Assembly: GCA_032622095.1 (NCBI GenBank)
Contig: CP136068.1
Span: forward strand, 159,607,465-159,671,464
DNA from: Siphonodentalium dalli
Lineage: Eukaryota > Mollusca > Scaphopoda > Gadilida > Siphonodentaliidae
DNA: 64,000 nt
Direction of reading: 5' to 3'
Under the pieces are notes generated by a model. The model was not told the DNA's origin, did not search any database, and saw only the letters and a list, made by a program, of their open reading frames with translations. Positions 56,100-64,000 of the stretch are shown here, one piece after another. Made by a program: the position numbers and the translations under genes. Positions within the stretch are counted from its first letter, which is position 1; each line of letters opens with the position of its first letter.

Positions 56100-58248
56100 C
56101 TGCAATTAAGACACAATATTGTCAGAAAACAACTTGATTAACATAAAGAGAAAAAGAGAAACAGCGAATCCAATATGTCTTTGCCGACGATATGCGTGCC
56201 AGATATCGATGTACAGTCTTTCTAAACTGCCGAATCTCGGACGTGGATATGGCCAACCAAAATGTCTTCAACCTATTGGTCATTATCGCATGATTGGGTT
56301 TACGTATCAGATAATTCAGAATCGTACAGTAAAGTAAATCAGTGCCGTAGACTGTCATATGATGCGAACGAATAATAAGAGCGCATGTACAATCGTATAT
56401 CAGCTTGGTATGTTGTTGAAATGCCCCAAAGCTTAATGTGTGAGAACGAAACGCGCGGCATTCCAACGAATGACCCATAATGGTTGCATCACGAACATAT
56501 TTCCATCGCTATGTGATAGTAAAAAAAATATATCTGGGGTAAGTATAGTGACATTACTCGTTATTGATTTTATCGCAGCCGGCATTGCGCTAATTTAAAA
56601 CTGAGCGAACATAGTACGACTATGAATTAAAAACAAGAGGATTATGTTGATTAGTTACATACATTTCGAAACTTCGGACACCGAATAGGTAATTACGCCT
56701 ATACATGTAGGCCTATATTTACATTCGGTTAACCAATATAAACAAATCAAAACCGTATTCCCCGTATTCACCACCCTGGAATGACACCGTGACCATACAG
56801 ACAGCCAACCAGCAACCAAGTGTTGATTTTTCTGAAGTCATCTGCATTCGCGGTTGTGGTTTTCTGGTTTCGAGTTAATTTCATTGATGTCCAGTCCATC
56901 ACTATTTCAATATCAGAACAATTATTTGGAGCATATAACCACCGCAAGAAAATGATGATGCAATTATGATCTACACGATGTAAATGCGCTATGATCGTGT
57001 TTAGTATACACATGTGTCTTCAGAAAACGACTAAGAACTGTCATCAGATACACTAGTTTTACGAAAATATTGTTGTCAAAACTGAGCGAAAAAGAGTACT
57101 GCGCGAATTTAAATACGTGTAAGTTAGATGGAACAGAATACAGCTTCTGTCACTGGAATATGCTCGTTTGGTAATTATTGTTCATGAACCGGGTTAGAAA
57201 ACGGCTATTTTTAGAACTGAGTAACCAAACTGTTGGGTTCTATGTTGGTATTACGTGGAAACAAAGTTTGCTATTTGTTTTTCTTAGAGTGTGTTGTCAC
57301 TATATAATGTGTCATGAACATATTGTTGGCAACACTTAATGAAAGGTTTTTTTTCAAAAGGAGATTCAAAGAAAGGTTGTTGTTGTTGTTGTTGAAAGTT
57401 ATGCCTGTAGTTAACTCTCATGGCGCCAGCGTCGAGTTTATCTCGTAGTCCAAAGTCATGCCGTTCACGCCGGTGACAAGATATTTTCACTCTATTCCTT
57501 TCCTTCATTTTGAAATAATAATACCGTTATGTTCATCACCTGTCCATGTATTACACGCATTATACAGGTACCCCGTTTCAATGCGTGTGACAATTAATAC
57601 CCTGATGAGCCGGACTCTTGACACTATGGCTAGATACTCTGTTAGTGTGTTAGCAAATTAATTAACTAATTGACTAGGTTGCAACTGGTTTAGTGACATA
57701 TATTAACATACCTTATTTACATTATTTAAATTTTGTACTAAAGTTTACAGGATCACTTATATCAGAAACAATCATATAGTGAACATGATTCTGGTAAATA
57801 TATAACGGTTACGAAGTGCTTTGGATCAATTATCAATTATAGAAATATTGAAACACATACTTGTACTCAATGTACTAGTACGTTTATGCCAGACCAGAGC
57901 GTCAACCAATACGACTGAGGTGTCGGTATTGACATAAAATTAGAATGCTAGGTATACAAGTACCCATTCATGCACGTTCATATTATAGTTGTGTGTTGGC
58001 ATTGTTAAAAACGGCGATCGAGCAACTTACTTCAACTGCATGTACTATTCCATTACCTATGAAAACAACAAGTACGTTCACGGTGAACTTAGAACGCATC
58101 ATACATTAGCCAGATGATGGCTCAAAACTAGTAGCCGATTGATGCTATAATAATATAACGTTATGACGTCGCTCGGGTGGGGACTGGTCCATTAGCACCG
58201 TAATTCGTCGGCGGCTGTACGATGAATGGGTTAATAAACATGTCTTAC
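56100..58248 (-). other. GPCR intron (2,149 bp)
   Basis: Donor AA|GTAAGA at 58,248 and acceptor TTGCAG|G at 56,100, both canonical. Joining them gives an AAG codon (phase 2) and keeps the frame into the tryptophan-rich start of TM1. The intron holds unrecognised sequence and a short GTT microsatellite at 57,376. I saw no further exon. The frame at 56,768-57,013 contains a CTGTATGGTCACGGTGTCAT phrase resembling the receptor's last codons, probably by chance. Confidence 0.75.
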
Positions 58249-58370
58249 TTCCGTAGTTCCGTTAACGAACTGTCTGGAGATGGAGTTGTTATTGCTTCCC
58301 AAATCGTGGTGTTATAATAAGCATCAACTGAATCAGTAGTAAGCGACAGCGTGTCTAGTGTCGATGCCAT
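58249..58370 (-). CDS. Class A GPCR, exon 1 (start codon and extracellular N-terminus)
   Basis: ATG at 58,370 opens 40 codons plus two bases ending at the GTAAGA donor: MASTLDTLSLTTDSV, then DAYYNTTIWEAITTP and onward. It is Ser/Thr-rich, carries one N-glycosylation sequon (Asn20-Thr-Thr), has no signal peptide, and joins exon 2 in frame. All this is typical of a short class A receptor N-terminus. It is too short to be found as an isolated open frame; I located it by reading for an ATG and a phase-2 donor upstream of exon 2. The first 17 or so codons and the 5' flank align with the unit of the satellite at 63.0-64.0 kb. The start codon reads ATT in most satellite units, so this unit is the one with a long ATG-opened frame. 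The alternative is that another first exon lies farther upstream, outside the window. Confidence 0.78.
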
Positions 58371-59379
58371 CTCGTTATCTATCCTAAAATGATAATAATA
58401 TATGATGTGATAAATCGGATTGGTCTCTTTGTGACTGCGAACAAGTGAGTTTGATCTGGTTTTAGGGAGGGAGTAAAGTTGGATATGTCAAATTGGACAC
58501 CCCGTCAATCCCACAATAGGGACCCTCTGGTCACGCCCCTGAACTAATATGACCACACGCTAGCGTAATTAACGAACCACAGCTAAAACGCATGCATAAG
58601 CTAGGATATATCTGTGTCTTTTTAATCCTAAACATAACTTCAAAGACGCGTATTCCCATCAAATAAGATTAACTTAGGCCTTATATCGTGGTGTGATTAT
58701 GTTATATAACACTCCATACACACACAAGGGTTCATCGACAGAGTGGGTTCAATAGCAATTGCGTGCATAAATTAGGTGAACCATATCATACATCAAGGCA
58801 TGTGAGAAATCAGAGATCACAATGCAAACAGACTACGAACTCACCGACTCAGACTTAAAACCTAAATAAAAAACTTTTAAAAGCCATTACTTTTGAAAAA
58901 ACTATTATAGGTTATAAACCGCCAACATAAAACTGAAAGTATTCAAAAGTCAAGACTGTTGTTGTTGTCTAGAGGGTGTATTTTACTGAAATTAACTATT
59001 ATACCATTGACGCTGCATGTGTGCGCAATCCTGGTGAGATGGAACTCTACTAAGAAGCTTGTCGATTTCATCATGTTCATTTTAACGAAACTCTCAAGGG
59101 CAACGTCATCATGTAGCTTTCACCATCGACCGAATTTGCGATAACCTGAATGTATCTTATGCTTGTTCATAAGTATGCGTTTCTTGTCGATTCATGAACA
59201 TATAAGGATATCTGAGGATTATCAGTATGCACGGTAATAATATAATAATTTAAACGCGATATAATAACGTTTGCCTGCATCACGAATTTCGATTTCGATT
59301 CCAGTATTGTCCCCAGCCCAGCCAGAGTGATTGAGCTTTTCCCATTGCACGCGACATTTATATTTTAGGCCACTCCGTT
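58371..59379. other. Upstream region of the GPCR; promoter not resolved
   Basis: The first 80 bp (58,371-58,450) align with the satellite unit (TCTATCCTAAA, then AATAATATATG, GTGATG-like, and TTTGTGACTG). No clear TATA or initiator can be asserted. Farther right nothing is recognised. Confidence 0.4.
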
Positions 59380-59655
59380 GCAAATATTTGACAGTCCATA
59401 ATGTTATAATTATGTTCTCTATAAAATGTAAACCGCGGCTACGAATGAACTTTACTATGCATAATTCCGATAGTAACTTCAATTTCAGATTACGACACTA
59501 CAGTAACTGCTTTATACACACCGATCTACTGTGCGACAAACGCGCTCGCAAAAATTCAAAACAGCAGTGTTGTATTAGATAATAATTGGTGACTTCATAA
59601 AATCAGATTATAGTCTATATACGACCAAAGCGTCCGGCCATTGTTCGTTATAATA
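59380..59655 (-). repeat. Repeat family X, inverted copy
   Basis: GTTGCAAATATTTGACAGTC at 59,389, TGAACTTTACTATGCATAAT near 59,446, CACCGATCTACTGTGCGACA at 59,518 and ATATACGACCAAAGCGTCCG at 59,617 are the reverse complement of 30,290-30,594, diverged by scattered substitutions. Confidence 0.85.
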
Positions 59656-59699
59656 AAAATATATGGTGTGATGGACCGGATATGTGACTTTGCGACTTA

Positions 59700-59960
59700 C
59701 ATCAGTACCACGTGGTAGAGTGTCTCATCCCGATGTAAACGGGTTATCTATTTTAAAACAATAATACTATATGGTGTGATGAACAGGATATGAATATGTG
59801 CGACTGAGTCAGTACCCTGTGATATAATGACTCATGCTGATGTAATCTCGTTATCCATCCTAAAACAATATCAACATATGACGTACTGTGCATGACTGGA
59901 CTATGTGCAACTGAATCAGTATCTGTGGTAGTGCAGCACATCACCGAACAAATACGCACA
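59700..59960. repeat. Two isolated, diverged units of the exon 1-related satellite
   Basis: Units around 59,730 and 59,838 share GATGTAATCTCGTTATCCAT plus CCTAAAACAATA and CAACTGAATCAGTA with both the GPCR exon 1 region and the array at 63 kb. They lie between the gene and the main array, as expected for a spreading tandem family later broken by insertions. Confidence 0.8.
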
Positions 59961-60164
59961 TAATCGACCTATAATGTGAATCAGGTACATATTGTGATTA
60001 TTTAATGTCTTTAATGTCTTTAACACATAACACATGAGTACATATAACACATAGATAGTACATTACATAAATATGAGATGTCAATTAAACAGAGAAACAG
60101 GAAATACACATATATAAATGTAGTGTGTATAACACATACAAAGAAGAACCTAGAAATCAGCAGT

Positions 60165-62100
60165 ATATATAATACTAGAAGGTGACCCGACTTCGTCCGG
60201 GCTTTTACCTTGAATTGACCATTGTGAAGGTCAAGGTCAGGTGGGGTCAAACACCAACACCCCAAAAATTGTGGACATCGGCCCAGCGGATACCGGGAAA
60301 TCGGCCCAACGGATACCGAGATACCCTATGCATCAAATTTCGTCCGTAAAAATCCGCCAGTTTAACCCGATTTGATTTCCACTCAAGTATATACACGCGT
60401 CTCATATACACACGCTCATTAATTATCAAGTTTCAACGTAAAGATAAATTACCATCGGTGCCCGAGATATCGCCAAGACGTCTGAAACAGTCAAATGCAT
60501 CGGCCGGTTAAGCGTTAACGTGATCTAAAGTTATGACCTCTAACGACGTCATAGAAGTTACGCATTATTTTTATCCTGATGGAAGATAGTACCACTTCTT
60601 CTTGATAATTGAGGCAGATAACTAAAACGGATACATACGCATTATATATCGTTGGAAAGAGGAAACACGAAAGATTATCACAGTGTCATTATTATGACTG
60701 GCATTTTATTATTCGCGCTGTTTCGAATCGATTTGTAAGCACCGAACTCAAATGAAAGTCCCGTAACACAGCGTAAAAACAGATTTGACCTCGGCACGTG
60801 AAAAGTTGACCTCGGATCTAAAAATTAATATGCCTATGCCACTTCCCGACCGATAGTATCCTCACATACGAAGTTTTATCGAAATCGGCTAGGCCGTTTT
60901 CGAGTCCATCGCGATCACACACACACACAGACACACACACACAGATCTTCCAAAATATATAATAGATAAATGGTGACCCGACTTCGTCCGGGCTATTAAA
61001 AAACCAAATTTCAAGTCGATAGCTCCACCCGTTTCCGAGATCTGGTCTGCGCATGCGCGAAGCTGGCGTCGCAGGGCTCGGCGACCCGATAAAATTCGTA
61101 TCCGGGGCAAGATACATTCACATACCAAATTTCAAGTCGATAGCTCCACCCGAGATATATAGCCCAATGTCATTTGCGGATACCTCGGCCGGTGTTGAGT
61201 TAACGCGACATCGGCCGGTTAAGAGTTAACGCGATCACGTCACGATCTGTTGATGGCGTAATATATTTACGCAATGTTTTTCGATGAGCGAAGCATGGTC
61301 CTGCGTTCTTCCCGATAATTAAGGTAGAAACTTTAAACGTACACAGACGTGTGATACATCATTGGAAAGATGAAGCGCCACAGATTCTAACCGTGCAAAT
61401 TATATGACTGGCAATATATTATTCGCGCTATATCGAATCGATTTGTGAGCACCGAACTGAAATATATTAGCGCAAAACGGCGTAAAAACAGATTTGACCT
61501 CGGCACGTGAAAAGTTGAGCTCGGATCTGAAAATTAATAGGCCTATGCCACTTCCCGACAGAAAATACCCCCACATACCAAGTTTCATCGAAATCGGGTC
61601 GGCCGTTATCGAGTCCATCGCGAACACACACACAGACAGACACACACACACACAGATCTTCCAAAATATATAATAGACTAGCCGATGAGCCCGACGTTGT
61701 CCGGGCTATTCAAACCCCAAATTTCAAGTCGATAGCTCTACCCAGCCCGACTTTCCAAATTTCAAGTCAATAGCTCCACCCGTTTCCGAGATCTGGTCTG
61801 CGCATGCGCGAAGCTGGCGTCGCACTGGCTCGGCGACCCGATAAAATTCGTATCCGGGGCAAGATACATTCACATAGCAAATTTCAAGTCGATAGCTCCA
61901 CCCGTTTGCGAGATCTCGTCTGCGCATGCGCGAAGCGGGCGCCGCACGGGCTCGCAAATACGACGACGTCCACCGCCTGGTCAAACTACACACACGTACC
62001 AAGTTTCGTCCCGATCGGTCGAGAATCGTAGATTTGTATAAATGACAAACAAACAGACAGACATACAGACATACAGAGGTCTTCAAAATATATATGAGAT
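60165..62100 (-). repeat. TGTCTG-headed composite repeat, minus orientation, three adjoining copies
   Basis: Three copies (60,175-60,965, 60,966-61,675 and 61,676-62,095), each starting near ACCCGACTTCGTCCGGGC or CCCGACGTTGTCCGGGC and ending in a CACACA or CAGACA run before TCTTCCAAAATATATA or TCTTCAAAATATATATGA. They are the reverse complement of the block at 297-1745, including the GATCTGGTCTGCGCATGCGC and AAATTTCAAGTCGATAGCTC phrases. The open frames within are products of the repeat. Confidence 0.88.
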
Positions 62101-62989
62101 AAATGGTTGACCCCCGCTGCGCTCTGTGACCAAATCATCCGGTTGCGGCACCTGTGAAGTGGTGTCGTTTTTCACGAGTGAGATGGATATATCTCATTAC
62201 CCGCGGTGTGATGTCATTATCGAATATTCCGACCAGAGTGTTATATAATTGAGTGTCCGGTAATAAGTTAATCGCGGGCGATATGCCCCGTAGATAATAA
62301 AATAATTACACAATATTGGAATTCTGCATTACTCAAAACCAAATCCTATATAGTTGGAAATTGTATTAGACCAAATCCTATATAGTTGGATATTTTATGG
62401 TTTCACACACCCCCAGTTGGAACCCCCTAGCAACGCCCCTTAGAGCACCGTTCTGAAGAATCCGCCGGCTGACTAGCTGACAGCCTTGGGCAATTTGAGA
62501 ACTTTGGGTTAAATAAAGATGGAGATCAAAATGGTCATCTTTGCCTCAAAGAGGTGGTTTCTACTGGAAACAAAGCACAATATCATCGCAGTAGCACAAT
62601 GATTATGTTCCTAGGACTCCTTTGTATTATTTCAACCGAGTTTGTGATGGTGGTATTTCTGTGCACCCCGTAAATTACACGTAAAGCGTTCGTCCGAGAA
62701 CAGGGGGCAGTACAGTACGAAGTGCTGATTCTGAAATAAGCAGATAATGGACTCTCACCTGTTATTTCGATTTATGGCGCGCAACACAAAATGTTAAAGA
62801 GCACACACCTGAAAAGTCGTGAGTTGGCTTATTTGTGCCATTGTCCGCACATAATTCGCTTAAAATCGCATCGATAATGTGACTAAAATGTTCTCATTTT
62901 CAGCACATAATATACAAACTGAGATAACTTTAAGCAGGTTATCTACCTGAAGCATGCTCTATTATAAGCATATAGTGTGCTGGTTTTCG
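62101..62989. other. No gene seen
   Basis: AAACCAAATCCTATATAGTT recurs twice at about 62,340 and 62,372. Otherwise unrecognised intergenic sequence. Confidence 0.4.
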
Positions 62990-64000
62990 GGAGAACATGC
63001 TTGGTAGAGTGTCTCATGCTGATGTAATATCGTTGTCCATCCTAAAACAATAATAATATGGTGTGATATATATGGTTTGACTATGTGTGACTGACCCGCT
63101 ACCCGACGACAGAGGGACTCATGCCGATGTAATCTCGTTATATATCCTAAACTAATATAAATAATAATACATGTATATGGTGTGATGTATATGGTTTGAC
63201 TATGTGTGACTGACTCGGTACCCGACGACAGAGGTACTCATGCCGATGTAATCTCGTTATCTATCCTAAACTAATATAAATAATAATACATGTATATGGT
63301 GTGATGTATATGGTTTGACTATGTGTGACTGACTCGGTACCCGACGACAGAGGTACTCATGCCGATGTAATCTCGTTATCTATCCTAAACTAATATAAAT
63401 AATAATAATACATGTATATGGTGTGATGTATATGGTTTGAATATGTGTGACTGACTCGGCTCCCGACGACAACGGGACTCATGCCTATGTAATCTCGTTA
63501 TCTATCCTAAACTAATATAAATAATAATAATACATGTATATGGTGTGATGTATATGGTTTGACTCTGTGTGACTGACTCGGTACCCGACGACAGAGGTAC
63601 TCATGCCGATGTAATCTCGTTATCTATCCTAAACTAATATAAATAATAATAATACATGTATATGGTGTGATGTATATGGTTTGACTATGTGTGACTGACT
63701 CGGTACCCGACGACAGAGGTACTCATGCCGATGTAATCTCGTTATCTATCCTAAACTAATATAAATAATAATACATGTATATGGTGTGATGTATATGGTT
63801 TGACTATGTGTGACTGACTCGGCTCCCGACGACAACGGGACTCATGCCTATGTAATCTCGTTATCTATCCTAAACTAATATAAATAATAATACATGTATA
63901 TGGTGTGATGTATATGGTTTGACTATGTGTGACTGACTCGGCTCCCGACGACAGAGGGACTCATGCCGATGTCATCTCGTTATCTATCCTAAACTAATAC
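62990..64000. repeat. Satellite of about 120-bp units related to GPCR exon 1
   Basis: At least eight units (starts near 63,011, 63,119, 63,237, 63,355, 63,477, 63,599, 63,719, 63,840 and 63,958), each with CTCATGCCGATGTAATCTCG, TTATCTATCCTAAACTAATA, ATGTATATGGTGTGATGTAT and GTGTGACTGACTCGG. Units differ by a few bases, e.g. GGTACCCGACGACAGAGGTA versus GGCTCCCGACGACAACGGGA, and the variants alternate in blocks. The array runs off the right edge of the window. Confidence 0.93.

Noticed and set aside
55172-56116. GPCR starting at 56,116 as a single exon
   Set aside because: The codon there is TTG, not ATG, and it lies upstream of a clear splice acceptor. The two-exon model gives an ATG, a proper extracellular N-terminus and an exact phase match.
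56119-56478. Open frames on both strands just right of GPCR exon 2
   Set aside because: They lie in the intron defined by a canonical donor and acceptor, and show no receptor motif or domain.

Overview
This is animal (metazoan) nuclear DNA of low gene density. Class A GPCR coding sequence with a GT-AG intron, CR1/L2/jockey-like non-LTR retrotransposons, many fold-back and TTAA-flanked miniature elements, and numerous minisatellites point to an aquatic invertebrate. A short AGGGAGATAACTC-like motif near 27.4-27.6 kb recalls repeats common in molluscs, so a lophotrochozoan (perhaps a mollusc) is my guess. The species cannot be fixed from the sequence. Nothing bacterial or phage-like is present.

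Layout. 0-3 kb holds satellites and fold-backs. 3-20 kb is a deep nest of transposons on the minus strand. Non-LTR element 2 (about 16.7-20.1 kb) lies beside non-LTR element 1 (3.2-5.8 plus 15.9-16.6 kb), which is framed by a perfect 135-bp direct repeat. Element 1 is split by a 10-kb block with CAGATAGC terminal inverted repeats. That block carries plus-strand non-LTR element 3, and element 3 carries a TTAA-flanked miniature element. Element 2 carries another. 20-48 kb is a mosaic of miniature elements, long palindromes, minisatellites and repeat blocks with at best two doubtful exons. 48-53.4 kb is rich in a 70-bp hairpin module used by several different miniature elements. 53.6-64 kb holds the one convincing host gene, a two-exon GPCR on the minus strand, between two satellites.

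The most interesting part is this receptor. Its first coding exon (58,249-58,370) aligns with the unit of a roughly 120-bp satellite that fills 63.0-64.0 kb, and its last codons plus stop align with the 26-bp satellite at 53.6-55.2 kb. Both ends of the coding sequence therefore share ancestry with tandem arrays next to the gene. The second strong observation is the 135-bp identical repeat exactly flanking element 1, which looks like an unusually long target-site duplication. Third, five miniature elements of three kinds (three of one family) have exact TTAA flanks; two sit inside retrotransposon reading frames, and removing them restores those frames.

All alignments were made by eye. Lengths of degenerate repeats and their borders are approximate unless stated as exact.
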